NCBI GenBank assembly: GCA_916700875.1
Contig: CAKAKS010000060.1
Coordinates: forward strand, 29,606,189-29,670,188
Direction of reading: 5' to 3'
From: Sebastes aleutianus
Lineage: Eukaryota > Chordata > Actinopteri > Perciformes > Sebastidae
DNA length: 64,000 nt
The notes under the pieces are model-generated. The model was not told the origin of the DNA and made no database searches. It was given only the letters and a program-made list of their open reading frames with translations. Positions 38,032 to 48,950 of this stretch are shown in pieces. Position numbers and translations under genes: made by a program. How positions within the stretch are numbered: the stretch's first letter is position 1; each line of letters starts with the position of its first letter.

Positions 38032-38075
38032 CGATCAGGATTAGTTTGATTCAATGCAGTTCATATTGATTATTG

Positions 38076-38115
<40 letters not shown>

Positions 38116-38420
38116 TCAGCTCATTATTTAATCAAACCAATTGTGATCATTTATTGCCATTACTACAGGTAATTTGTCATAGATTTGTGGCTGTTATTGT
38201 GATTATCTTTCATAAATAAAATTGAATATATATATATATATTATTATTTATTTATTTATTTTTTTCAGCTCCTTCATAAATCCAACTAATCGTTATCATA
38301 TATTGTGATATTTTACTAAACTGCTGGTAGTTTGTGATGGACTTTTGGCTGTTGTTGTGATGATTAGCTTTCATAAATAACATTTTAAAATATATTTTGT
38401 CAGCTCCTTTTTTCCTGGGG
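37850..38420. repeat. AT-rich palindrome and diverged tandem repeat array
   Basis: Arms of about 50 bp (37880-37932 and 38027-38079) are inverted copies around a spacer containing (AT)n at 37997-38025. The shared word is GCATTGAATCAAACTAATC. A second (AT)n lies at 38080-38111 and a third near 38226-38240. In addition the segment from AATCAAACTAATC to CATAAATAA recurs three times in direct order (about 37908, 38130 and 38277) with 70-85 percent identity by eye, each followed by an AT tract and most by a TTTTGTCAGCTC word. Confidence 0.8.
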
Positions 38421-38428
38421 TAACCATA

Positions 38429-38763
38429 CCGGAAGTGACGTTTAACGGCGCCACAGTTCACGTCACAAACAAACCTGGCTGACAGAGGAGCTTTGCAACA
38501 GCTCCACCTGAACCTGAAATCAGAGATAATGCGGTATTTGAGCTTGTCAAAGAAACACAAACAGCTGGATAACACGTTTTACAGCGTGTTTACTTTGTAA
38601 AATCACACAGAAACAGTGTGATGACATTAATAATAGTCCTGTATCTCTAAAAACACCTGTTGAGGCTGCACTCATCAGTTCACCTGTGAAACCGTGACGT
38701 CTTCAGAGACCAGGTGCAGCTGGTTGGGCGTCTAGCTGAGTTATCTGATGGATGGACAAACAG
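38429..38763 (+). promoter_or_regulatory. Candidate TATA-less promoter and first exon
   Basis: CCGGAAGTGACGT at 38429-38441 combines an ETS site with a CRE core, a typical arrangement in housekeeping-type promoters, and a second CRE-like core (CACGTCAC) lies at about 38459-38466. Downstream, about 300 bp end in the consensus splice donor CAG|GTGAGT at 38763/38764. Two start codons lie just before the donor (38748 and 38752); the latter gives M-D-K-Q followed by the donor in phase 0. No TATA box or CpG island is seen. The assignment rests on motifs only. Confidence 0.3.
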
Positions 38764-40757
38764 GTGAGTTACCTAAACACTTCACTTCATAAATAATAAC
38801 CCAGACAACACAGAGTGTCTTATTGTGTGAGTACATAAATAATTAAAAATAGTAATTAAATAAAATAATATAATACATATTACCTTTATGTTAAGGCAAA
38901 GGCTCTGGCAGCAGTGGGCTCTTGCTTATTTGCATTTAACATGTGACATTTTAATAGGAGTGTGTGTATTCAGTTAAATAAGGATTAATGAATTTTGCAA
39001 AGTCTCAAAAAATGAATTTATACTTACTTTGTATTAATATGTATATTTTATTTTCTGTATTTTTTTCTATTTCAAAAGTTTTTCACCTAATGACTAATGA
39101 ATAATAATAATTCCAAAATGAAATGAACTTTCAACTCAACCTACAAAATAAAGGAGGGAAAAAGGAACAGCTGTTTGTCATTGAGTGGATTCCAGTTAAA
39201 AATCTTCTAGTGGATGTTTCAATCTCTCTTAAGTTGGCATACTGCACATATTTAAACAATAACTTGACAGTATATGTTACTCAGTTTATTAGGTACGCCT
39301 CGCTAAAACTAACTTTAATACAGACTAAAGGCACTGTCACACATGCAAGAAATTAGCCTTAACCTTAATTAGCCCTCTTATATGTTCACTAAGATGAATG
39401 ATGCCGTTTTAGAGAGGTGTTGATTCATTGTTATGATCATATTGGAGTCTGTAACATTATCTGTGATGCTTCATGCTGCTCTCTTTTAATATTTAAGAGG
39501 CAAAAAAAAAAAAAGAAAGAAAATAAATCTGTCTGGAGCCACAAAACATTCGAGCATTGTGATGAAGGTAACACAGTTTATAGTCTAAGTATATAGTATT
39601 TAAGTCTAATGCAGTGAGGGCCAAAGAGACAATGTACTACGGAGTATAAGGGCCACATTGAGGGAAAATACATCAGAGATTTACAGAATAAAGTCATAAC
39701 TTAACGAGAAAAAAGAATTCCCCACCATTTACACCCATGTCTCCATACTAGTATACATATGATGGCTCACTACACTGGTTTGAAAGTTTTCGAAATTAAG
39801 TGCTTGCATTCTCCACTCACATTTGACAGTTTGTGGTTTATGTCGTGATCATTGATGTTTTGTTGCACCTGCAAATCAGGAAATATTGCAGACGATGCAG
39901 TGACCTTTTCATTTATTTGTGATGTGGTTTTGGCAAAAGCGGCGTACGTGACCCTGTTTATACTGTTCAGCAAGCTGCCAGTCATTGGACAGGAAGTCTC
40001 TCAGTTGATCATCTGTCTTGTTCCCTTTGCGCTCCTCCAGTATATATGATGTCCTGTAATTTACCAGTGAAAAGTACAACAGCAATTTATTAAAAAATTC
40101 TCCTAAAAAATAAAACACAAACAACATTCTTAGTTTGTGTTGTGGGATGCCATTCATGTCTTGAAGCCCTGTGTAGTGACATTCTGGTCATGTGCTCAGC
40201 TTCTTTTTTTTTTTTTTTTATCCCACCAGTTTATTTAGAATAGTGAATTAAAGTGGCAGGTCCAATGTCTGTTATCTTGTCATCCGTGCCGCCCTGAGAT
40301 GCATTTGACAGGCTCTCTGACTCCTAGTCACACGGGTTTTATGGCATTTCAAGCCTCTCGTTGAAATGATTTATGTGGTTGGCACAGATGTTGCTCAGAT
40401 CCTGATTTTTCATTCAATTACTGAATCTATCTTGCTGTTTTTAATTATGGCTATGAAAAGTCCCATATCCCTCCTCTTCAGCTGCACTCCTCAGCCCATA
40501 TTAAGGCCCTGAGATAATGTGGCCATCCATGCTGTTGTCAGGTACTCCCTCCTCGTTCCCTTTTCTTCTTGCTGTTCGTTGTTGCGTAGGCAGGATCTAG
40601 TAGTTGGGAGGTTGTGCTCTTACTCAACGAAATCCACTAAGAACTTTATGAGTGAGACATGCAATGACGAGGAGGACCAGACTGTGATAGAGTAATGTAC
40701 TGCCTTTCATACAGAGGTTTCACACTTCTGCTTTGAATGTATGTGAGATCCTGTTGT
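38764..40757. other. Unassigned stretch, part possibly conserved noncoding
   Basis: AT-rich to about 40220, with poly-A near 39505 and poly-T near 40206. From 40240 to 40560 the sequence is repeat-poor and balanced in composition (CCTGAGATGCATTTGACAGG, TTTTTAATTATGGC), a candidate conserved noncoding element. No gene recognised. Confidence 0.3.
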
Positions 40758-41225
40758 CAGTGGTGGAAAAAGTACATTAAGTAAAAATAGCAATACTACA
40801 GTGTAGAAATACTCTGTTACAAGTTAAAGTCCTGCATTCAAAATGTTACTGAAGTAAAAATACAAAAGTATTAGCATTCAATTTTACTTGAAGTACAAAA
40901 AGTAAAAGTACTCATTTTCAGAATCATATATATTATATTATTGGATTATATTTAATGTGTTCCTTTACTTTAAATACTGCTGGTAGGTTAATAATTTATT
41001 AGTTGATATATATTTGCATTATTAATCTGAATCTTTAAAGTAACTAGTAACTAAAGCTGTCATGTAAATGCCGTGAAGTTAAAGTCCAATATTTGCCTCC
41101 AAATTGTAGCAGAGTAGAAGCATATCGTAGCATAAAATGGAAATACTCACGTAAAGTACAAGTACTGCGAAATTATACTTAAGTACAGTACTTGAGTAAA
41201 TGTGCTTAGTTACATTCCACCACTG
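40758..41225. mobile_element. hAT-type MITE (CAGTGGTGGAAA family), intact with 8-bp TSD
   Basis: It begins CAGTGGTGGAAAAAGTACAT and ends TTACATTCCACCACTG, inverted termini typical of this fish family. The interior has the AAGTAAAAGTAC and AGTACTTGAGTAAATG words. It is flanked by the perfect octamer CCTGTTGT (40750-40757 and 41226-41233), the 8-bp duplication expected of hAT. Length 468 bp, no coding capacity. Confidence 0.93.
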
Positions 41226-42937
41226 CCTGTTGTCCTTGTGTGTCAGACATTTTTGGGATTTTCAGTGCAACATGAATTCAATTGTGACTCTAATTTAGTT
41301 AAGTGAGGAAAGAGGAATGTCCACTCACTGTTGTGATGCCTTTCGTTTATGTAATTTCTGGTTCATGTCCAGCTACTGTGCTGAGTATTTTATAAAATAA
41401 AATTGTGAGTGCAGTATTATTACCAATACAGGTGTAGATCAATGGGTATTTAGCAGTAACCATACAATTGAAATCCAATTTTTATCAATTACAGAAGGCT
41501 TAATAACAGAAACACAACTCTGTAACACGGTTCAAAAGCACGGTGCATCCTCCAAATCATCATATAGTTGAATCAACACCTCTCTGAAACAACACAACAA
41601 AAACTGAACATTACAACCTTCATGAAGCTAGAATTTAATTACTAGATAGCTAGATTAATAGACAATGAAAGTAATCGTAAGTTGCATCCTTATGTGTGTT
41701 TATTGAACAGTACATGCACATTTGAAATGCATGAATATTTTTGCACAGTTATTGAATACACTTCTCCTTTATACAATATCAAATAGGATCCAATTTCCTT
41801 ATACAAGACTCATTGAGGTTACATCCTGTCAGCGTAACTTTGTTTTTTATTTGTCTGATAGTGTAATGAGCACATTAGAAGTTTGTTCAACTTTTCAAAT
41901 TGGAGAAATGTAGGTAAATATAAATAAAAAGTTTCTATGCTAAGGTACTGTAACTGTATAATTAGTAAAATACAATTCTACGGTATGACTCTAAGCATAT
42001 ATTTTGGGCATATTTTGTATTTCACAACCAGACATTTTACTACATCAATAAGTCGTCGATACCATTAAATATGTGAACAAGTATTTTGACAATGCAGATA
42101 TCTGAATCCAGTTTATACTGTAGAAGTTTTAGGATATTTGTTCAGCAAAAACTTATTGTCAGTTTTTTTTCTCTGAACTTTAAAGTGCTGGAATTTTTCC
42201 TGTCACTCATTTTGTTTCAATTAAGGGTGTCACTCTCTTCAGACAGGGGCTAACTTGTTTAGAGGCAAATCTCATTCATTGCTTTCCAAAGTTTGTAACA
42301 CTGCACCCTGTTCATCATTCTCACTTTGGCATCTTTGAAATGATATTCAAACCTCCACAGAGCATTACTCTTGACAGTCAAATGGCAGCTTGTGTGGCAT
42401 AACAAGATGACTTATCTTAAGTTGATAAGCTAGATAACAAGATGCACATCCTCGGTTCTCGGAAGTGCGCACCGGCAGCCGTAGTGGCGCTGCACTCATC
42501 TGAAGCTCTCCTCTCGGTCCTTGGAGTATCAGCTTGGCGGCACACTACCTGCTTCTTTTCTTTTTTTCTCTGAGGTTTTGTTTTTCCTACTTAAGTGGCT
42601 GAGCTCTTTTCCACGGTTCCAGCAGACCTCATGCATTTTTATTGCCATCTGGAGAATACCAACAGGTCTTAACAAGGGGGCTCTTGTTGTAAAAACTGCC
42701 TACCGTTGAGACGGACTCAGAGTCAACTCGAATCATTTGACTGGCTGTGACCTAGTGTGTGTTTGCATGTCACTGTGTCTGTTCATGTGCATGAGCGTGC
42801 ACGCGCACATTTGTTTTTGTTTTAAGGAAATAAACAGAAAGAGCTAAGAGAGAGCGTATACTCATATATGCATTAATACATTTTGTTTTGTGTTTGAATA
42901 ACGAGGAAGCACAAATAATTATTGTCTCCTCCGTCCT
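41226..42937. other. Unassigned stretch
   Basis: AT-rich sequence with no recognised repeat or gene. Short open frames (for example 41722-41913) have no known domain. Confidence 0.5.
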
Positions 42938-42969
42938 CCCCTCCTCCCCTCCTCCTCCCTCCCTTTCCC
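42938..42969 (-). other. Predicted G-quadruplex motif on the minus strand
   Basis: The plus strand is a C-rich pyrimidine tract. Read on the minus strand it has GGG-AAA-GGG-A-GGG, then a 7-nt loop and GGGG, plus a further GGGG. This satisfies the four-run, loop 1-7 rule. It also serves as the pyrimidine tract in front of the exon-like segment that starts at 42972. Confidence 0.6.
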
Positions 42970-42971
42970 AG

Positions 42972-43130
42972 GAGCACGAGAGTTTGATGGGCCATCCCAG
43001 ACGCCGGTTGACATTTTGTCCCCAGTCCGACCGGATGCCACATAAAAAATTCACTCAGCCGAGAAGCCAGGAGGAATACCCTTCTCCCCCCCCCCACCCT
43101 CAGCGTGTGCCTCTCAGTGGGGAGTGCAAG
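42972..43130 (+). other. Candidate 159-nt internal exon, plus strand
   Basis: An acceptor with a long pyrimidine tract (CCTCCCTCCCTTTCCCAG) precedes 159 nt (53 codons) that stay open in one frame, phase 0 at both ends, and end at the donor AAG|GTGAGC. The peptide includes ESLMGHPRRRLTFCPQSD, then EEYPSPPPHPQ and RVPLSGECK. A second acceptor (CCACCCTCAG at 43094-43103) would give an in-frame 27-nt microexon from 43104. No family recognised. The minus strand also has a 192-codon open frame here, so frame openness alone is weak evidence. Confidence 0.3.
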
Positions 43131-43812
43131 GTGAGCAGAACTTGAGCTTGTCATGGCTGCACGCCTCTGACAAACATAAGTAGATGCTAATGGCAAAATC
43201 GTGACAGAGCAGAGTCCCACCACCATATGGCTAATTGCCACAACAATATCCTCTGTGTTATTAATCACGTTTTCATAGTGTGCCATGATAATTGGAATAA
43301 TTAGGAGGGGAACAGGCACTGGGATGCCTCTGCTACATCCGTTGCTTGCTAAAAAAAAAATAAAAATAAATACAAACCCTGCAAAAAATGTCACTTTCCC
43401 TTTCCTTGTCCCCCATGTTCGGTCCTCCCTTCTGCCCAGCAGCATTCGCATTCACCTTCCTCCCCTTTCTTTTGCCTCACACTTCCTCTTTTTCTTCCTC
43501 TTTCCTTACTCTCTCGTTCCCTCAGCCTTCTTTACCTCGCTAATCGCTCTCCAGCTCCCCATTTCCCCATCTTGTTTACAGTTTTGCTGTGAAAAATGAA
43601 GTTGATAATTAATGAATACAGTGACGTGGGGACCTTGGCGGTGAGTAGTTGTGGGGCGTGGTGGGGGCATTTCAGGTAGCTGAATGAGGCCACATGCCCC
43701 ACTGAGTCTGAACAATGAGTGTTTGGGGTTAACCCTTTGTGGGCCAGGCGGTTGCTTTCTCAGCAGTTTTTGCACACTAGTGGTGCTTGTCACTTTGTGA
43801 ACCAGTTTGCTA
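43131..43812. other. Unassigned; possible conserved noncoding DNA and a pyrimidine-rich tract
   Basis: 43140-43340 is repeat-poor with ATGGCTAATTGCCA and GATAATTGGAATAATTAGG words and may be regulatory. 43390-43560 is strongly pyrimidine-biased on the plus strand. No gene recognised. Confidence 0.3.
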
Positions 43813-44091
43813 TAGGGCTGAGCAATATGACAATATGTATTGTCAAAATGATGATGATGAAATGTTTATTGCATATAATTTTCTATATTGTTTCTATATT
43901 TAGGCCAATATCATTCATTCAGTATTCATTTTGCGCTCAAGTTCTTCAAATGGGAAAATACAAAGTACTTTTCATTAGAAGTACTTCAGGTATTTAATTC
44001 ACACAGACGTATACAAAAATAGGCTTTACCATGTGATTATTTCATATAGACTATTTTTTATTGTTTTATCAGAAAACATACTATATTGTGA

Positions 44092-44639
44092 TATACACTC
44101 ACCGGCCACTTTATTAGGAACACCTGTTCAATTGCTTGTTAACACAAATAGCTAATCAGCCAATCACATGGCAGCAACTCAATGCATTACGTCATCTAGA
44201 GGTGGTGAAGACGACTTGCTGAAGTTCAAACCGAGCATCAGAATGGGGAAGAAAGGGGATTTAAGTGACTTTGAACGTGGCATGGTTGTTGGTGCCAGAC
44301 GGGCTGGTCTTAGTATTTCAAAAACTGCTGATCTAGTGGGATTTTCACGCACAACCATCTCTAGGGTTTACAGAGAATGGTCCGAACAAGAGAAAATATC
44401 CAGTGAGCGGCAGTTGTGTGGACGAAAATGCCTTGTTGATGTCAGAGGAGAATGGGCAGAGTGGTTCGAGATGATAGAAAGGCAACAGTAACTCAAATAA
44501 CCACTCGTTACAACCAAGGTATGCAGAATACCATCTCTGAACGCACAACACGTCCAACCTTGAAGCAGATGGGCTACAGCAGCAGAAAACCACCTGGTAC
44601 TAGCAAGGTGTACCTAATAAAGTGGCCGATGAGTGTATA
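44092..44639 (+). mobile_element. Tc1-like transposon, internally deleted
   Basis: The termini are TACACTCACCGGCCACTTTA and, on the other side, the inverted form TAAAGTGGCCGATGAGTGTA, bounded by TA steps as expected for Tc1/mariner insertion. At 548 bp it is about a third of a full element. The interior has the first part of the transposase gene, then jumps near 44597 straight to the right terminus. Confidence 0.92.
44243..44597 (+). pseudogene. Tc1-like transposase, N-terminal DNA-binding part, frameshifted
   Basis: The frame starts MGKKGDLSDFERGMVVGARR, the opening of a fish Tc1-like transposase. Residues about 8-50 form the first helix-turn-helix, with the recognition helix around GFSRTTISRVYREW. 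A basic stretch SERQLCGRKCLVDVRG follows. Near 44450 the reading frame shifts by one, and the second paired-like helix-turn-helix continues in another frame (GRVVRDDRKATVTQITTRYN, then SERTTRPTLKQMGY). After GYSSRKP the gene is cut by an internal deletion that removes the whole DDE catalytic domain. Tc1 transposases bind the terminal inverted repeats through these two motifs; without the catalytic domain this copy cannot transpose itself. Confidence 0.92.
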
Positions 44640-44699
44640 TATATTGTTGTCAAGATATGAAAAGACCTATATCTTGATAGAAGATTTTGGCCAGCCCTA

Positions 44700-45648
44700 G
44701 TTTGCTGTATTGTCCTCAAAAAGTAGAACAATTGTAGATTGTTTCTGTAGAAACAGGGAGGTCAGTGAGTCATGTCTGAGTAACTGTTGTGGGTAAAACG
44801 AGTGTGAACTACGTTACTTAATCAGCTAAAAAAATATTTGTTTTAAAAATGTTATGAAATCAGACTAGGTTTTGTAGTTAGCATAAGTAATAAGTACTCC
44901 TCAAGCACTCCTTTATAACGTCCTGTTGGCTGTGATTTACTATCGAGCAATCCGCTGCTGTTTGGCCCATAAATCTCCCTGTTTATTCAGGAGCAACCTT
45001 AATGTCTCAGCGATAGCCCAGACATTTTGAAAACTTTATTGATTCCGACAGCGAGTCAATCAATAGGACATCTGTAGCATTAGAGGGCTATTTCGGTTGT
45101 CTGGGCTCCCTCTGCCAAAACAGTCTAAGAGAGTGATCCAACTTTTCTGGGCAAGCCCAAATGAAGATGTCTTTCCTTCAGCTGCGTGACCTCCATCTGA
45201 AAAATAATGAGCGGACAGCGGAGATACAGAGATGGAGATCATCAGTGGGAGTAGGAAGGAGTAATCATAGATAGGCAAAGGGAGTAAATAAGGTCTAAGT
45301 ATGCTGCATCAGTGGTCATGGCAGTGATCTATGAGAAAGATAAGCCCTTGTTTCCACCAACATTCTCCATTTACTTGAAAATCACTGCTCAGGTACTTCA
45401 GGCTGCATTTCCATCACTATTTTTTTTCTTATAATAACTTCTTTTTTCTCATGTTGATAAATGAATTAATCAAAATGAATCTGTTAATTGACTGAAACTG
45501 GGAAATAATGAGAAATAAGGTTGAAAACCAATAAAGATATTCATAAAGTGATACATAATTTCTTGACTGAGCAGCCAAAATAGCTAATAGTCAAGGAAAC
45601 TCTTATGAGTTGTACTGTCTTTCGCACACAATGTGTGAGTGCAGTCAC
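44700..45648. other. Unassigned stretch
   Basis: No recognised repeat or gene. Part of 45000-45250 is balanced in composition, but its open frame (minus, 45060-45278) shows no known domain. Confidence 0.5.
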
Positions 45649-45840
45649 TTAAAGGGATAGTTCAGATTTTTTGAAGTGGGGTTGTACGAGGTACTTATCC
45701 ATAGTCGGTGTGTTACCTACAGTTTACGCCCCCAGTTTGGAGAAACAGACCGGAGTACCAGCACGTGAGCAAAGCAATGTACTGCTGTGGACAGGGGACG
45801 CAGCAAAATGCATTTTAGCCACCTGAAGAAAGGCCCGTTC
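45649..45840 (+). repeat. TTAAAGGGATAG-family MITE, 5' part
   Basis: It begins TTAAAGGGATAGTTCAGATT and continues through GTACTTATCCATAGTC, CCCAGTTTGGAGAAACAGAC and GCAATGTACTGCTGTGGAC. Similarity ends around 45835, so this is a 3'-truncated copy of the family also at 0.47 and 1.41 kb. Confidence 0.75.
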
Positions 45841-46329
45841 TTTTTTGGAAAATAGTTGTGGAATTCCTTTTTTATGAATACTATTGAGCAGAGTCTTGAC
45901 GTATTTTTGGGAAAGTTGGATCAGGTTTACAGAATCACTTGTTGTATATTATCATTTCACTGTTTTCTCTAATCACTCCGAAGGTCTCCATAATGACTAG
46001 ACTCTCCATTTAAGCAATTAGCCTCTCTAGGGCATCCTGTTAACACCATTCACACCTCCCTCAGTATCGCTTATCAACACTTCAGATGACACAGCCAAAG
46101 ACCAAGCTATTTTTTCACTCCCCACTTCCCACTCATTCAGTTCTCTTTTTCACAGCTCTCTCTCTCTCTTTCCCCATCACTCTTTCACGCTGTCATACAT
46201 GTACATGTAGCCTACATGCATGCAAACACACTTACTCACATGCACATTCAGGCACAGATGCCCACACCTCACCAGTCTCTGAGCTTCAATTCTTATACAA
46301 ACATTTCTCTGGAGTGAGAAATAATTGTA
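45841..46329. other. Unassigned stretch
   Basis: About 490 bp, with a short (TC)n near 46158-46172. Nothing else recognised. Confidence 0.5.
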
Positions 46330-47095
46330 TTGGTTGAGGTGAACTTCAATGCGCGAAGCATGTGGTCAAGAACGATTGTGTGGACTTGAACGATTCTGTA
46401 TCTCTGCTCGCTGTGTATCACTGAGTGCGGAGCTTTATACACACACACTCTGTGTGCGAGGAGCTGAGAGACGGCACTCGGCAGTCCGCTAGCTTGTTGC
46501 TCTCGCTAACAATATTAGCTGCTCTGATTCAACAACGTTGAGCTGAAAAAAACGTGCATGTAGGCTGAAATTCAAGCGTGGTGTTGTTGTGTAAGGAGAT
46601 GCAGTGCCTTAACGTTAAACCAAGTAAGAGTAGGAGAGCTATGAGTAAGGAAAAGTAACTAACTAACTAAAGTCCGCTTGCCCCTATAGACTAATTCATG
46701 CAGTGTAAAATGCCACAGGCTTTCAGGAAGTGTCCTGTCTTAGAGCTGCTATGTGAAAACCTTATTTTTGTAGATTACAGCACACTTGTAATGCACTGCA
46801 GAAGGATTTCAGTTTTGTTTTTGTAATGATTATGTACTGAGGTGGGTCACACAGATACTGGTATTAAAAAGATGCAGATTTTTATATTGCAGATTATTGT
46901 TGTCCGATTTTTTTTAAACACTTACTAGATAAAAACGGGTTTCAGATTTATCTGACTGCTTGTATTAATTGATGAAAAAGTAGCCGTGTGCAGTGATATA
47001 GAAAATCGAGGATGAGCTACATTGAGATGCACTGAGAATCGTTGACAGGTGAATCGTAATCAAATGGTGAGGCCAGTGAAGATTCACACCTCTCT
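46330..47095 (-). mobile_element. hAT-type repeat (AGAGGTGTGAATCTTCACTG family)
   Basis: On the minus strand it begins AGAGAGGTGTGAATCTTCAC at about 47095 and runs through CGATTCTCAGTGCATCTCAA, as in a familiar fish element that mimics circular runs of GATTCG. The distal part (CACTGAGTGCGGAGC, about 46420) matches a fragment near 7.78 kb. The left boundary is approximate. Confidence 0.6.
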
Positions 47096-48476
47096 GGGAT
47101 ATGTTTCTGTTGAATGTTAACAAATGACCATATTTCCCATTTCATATTTTTCTTTTAATCACCTCCTTAATGATCCTCAACACAGAATCACAGGAGTCTC
47201 CTGGATAATATAGCCATGCTATAGGTTTATGTTACGGCCACCAGTTTTAAATCATTTCCACTTCTAACACGCCAAAATATGCAGCAATGTGACAGCTAAG
47301 ATGGGGAAGAAGATAGGATGTTGGATTTAAATTACTTATAATAATTGCAGTTTGACTAATGTTTTATGAGGTAGGAAATGCAATCAACACATTTGATTGA
47401 GCTCAAGGATACACTCAATGAGTGAATTACACTGAATGTTAACATAACTTTTGTTTGCTGACAAAAACACCCCTCTACAGAACACCTTTTAAGCTGCAGA
47501 TTGTTGAAGAAGAGTAATCTTTAGCTTCTGCCCGTCATTAGCGTTGTGTGTAACATCACTTTTTATGAGTTGACTCAAGGCTAAGTTTTTTTTTTTTACT
47601 TCCAGAAGATGTACTTGTGTCAGCATTGGATGCGATCCGTTTTCTTACCTGTTGCCACTTTCTCTGGACTTCAGTCTGTTGTCTGTCGTTCTTCGGTTCC
47701 GCAAACTCAGGTTATCTGAAACAACCTAATTATTTGGGCCTCTTCAGCATCTGCTTTCAAGAAATGTTTATGGCCCGACTGCAACTCCAATCTGTCACAC
47801 AGACATCAAATACTTGACGTTATCTGTTTATAGTTGTCTTACAGACGCGCGTGATATATGCTGAGTAGGCGGAAAAGAATTATGGTTGTTGTATAGAATC
47901 GGGAGGAGGGGGCCCGGGATGCTCCTCTACCCCCCACGTTGTCATTTCAGACAGTTATGGACCCAGAAATGGCAAAAAGCAGCTGCTCCTCTGACCATAA
48001 AGCCCTGAGCCGAGCCCTTAATTGTTCCTGTGTAGAGAGGGAATTATCTCCACCCAGGCCCACCCTAGGGACCAGGAGATGAGGAAGGAAGAGGAGGCAG
48101 GAAGAGGAGGGGCAGGAGGGGACGTGTGGATGGACGAAATGGCAGGATGGATGGCGAAGGTGTGGGCAGATTTTGGCACAGCCACCTGAGGGAGTGGGCG
48201 GCAGGTTGAGAAGTCTCCCTCATTCACAGCTTTTCTGAAAGACTTTAGACTGAAACTGGGTCATGACTGAAATCAGGGTGCTGTGTATGGATTTGTAATG
48301 TTGTATGTAGGCTGGTACTTTGCAGGTTTATATTTTAAAACCATAGTTTTTTTCAGGATAGTGCATTTCAGATTTAGATTAGCATCGTCAGACTAGAATA
48401 GTTCCATGTATTGGGCATGGAAAATGCTTGTTTTTGATTGGTTGGCAAAAATTTCTTGGATAGGTTTTTGTTTATC
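47096..48476. other. Unassigned stretch
   Basis: Contains a poly-T run before 47600, a purine-rich G-biased tract at 48055-48130 on the plus strand, and an exon-like segment at 47649-47715 (listed separately). No recognised transposon. Confidence 0.4.
47649..47715 (-). other. Exon-like 67-nt segment, minus strand
   Basis: On the minus strand the acceptor TTAGGTTGTTTCAG is followed by 67 nt and the strong donor ACAG|GTAAGAAAA. Only one frame is open across, giving NLSLRNRRTTDNRLKSRESG. The sequence is basic and low in hydrophobic residues. No family recognised; chance is a real alternative. Confidence 0.2.
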
Positions 48477-48950
48477 TTAAAGGTCCCATATTGTACTGAG
48501 ATTTCCATGTCTTTTTTTTTATTATAAAGCAGGTCTAGGTGCTATATAAATACTGTGAAAGTATCAATCCATGGAGAAATGCACACAGCTCGTACTACTG
48601 TGCCTTTTAAACAAGCCGTCAAGACCTCCGTAAGGTTGTGATGTCACAACTATACAGTCACTGGTAGAAGTGCCGCTAAACTACGTGAATTTTACACTCT
48701 CCAGTGAGACCCCGGCTGCAGTGACGCTATGAAAGTGGCGACAGCACAGATGCAGAAGACTGGAAAACGCTGACAAATCAGAGCAGACTGGGCTTTTAAC
48801 GTAGCATTTCAGGCAGAGGGTGAGTACAGGTAGGCTATATTCAGGCAGACAGTATAAGAAAAATAATGTTTTTTGAACTTAAAAGCATGTAAACATGTTC
48901 TAGTAGAAACCCCAAATACAACCTGAAAATGAGCATAATATGTCCCTTAA
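48477..48950 (+). mobile_element. TTAA MITE (AGGTCCCATATTGTA family)
   Basis: It begins TTAAAGGTCCCATATTGTAC and ends GAGCATAATATGTCCCTTAA, inverted termini framed by TTAA. The interior includes GGTTGTGATGTCACAAC and ACCTGAAAATGAGCATAATA, which I recognise from a common teleost MITE. Confidence 0.88.

Larger units (their letters stand above)
43813..44699. mobile_element. hAT-type MITE (TAGGGCTGAGCAATAT family) hosting a Tc1-like element
   Basis: The left end TAGGGCTGAGCAATATGAC and the right end GGCCAGCCCTA are inverted copies. The flanking octamers GTTTGCTA (43805-43812) and GTTTGCTG (44700-44707) match at seven of eight positions, as expected for hAT. The Tc1-like element at 44092-44639 is inserted inside it and is therefore younger. 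Confidence 0.85.

Noticed and set aside
42873..43451. 192-codon open frame on the minus strand, the longest in the window
   Set aside because: No recognisable domain, crosses low-complexity pyrimidine tracts on the other strand, and overlaps an equally open plus-strand frame.
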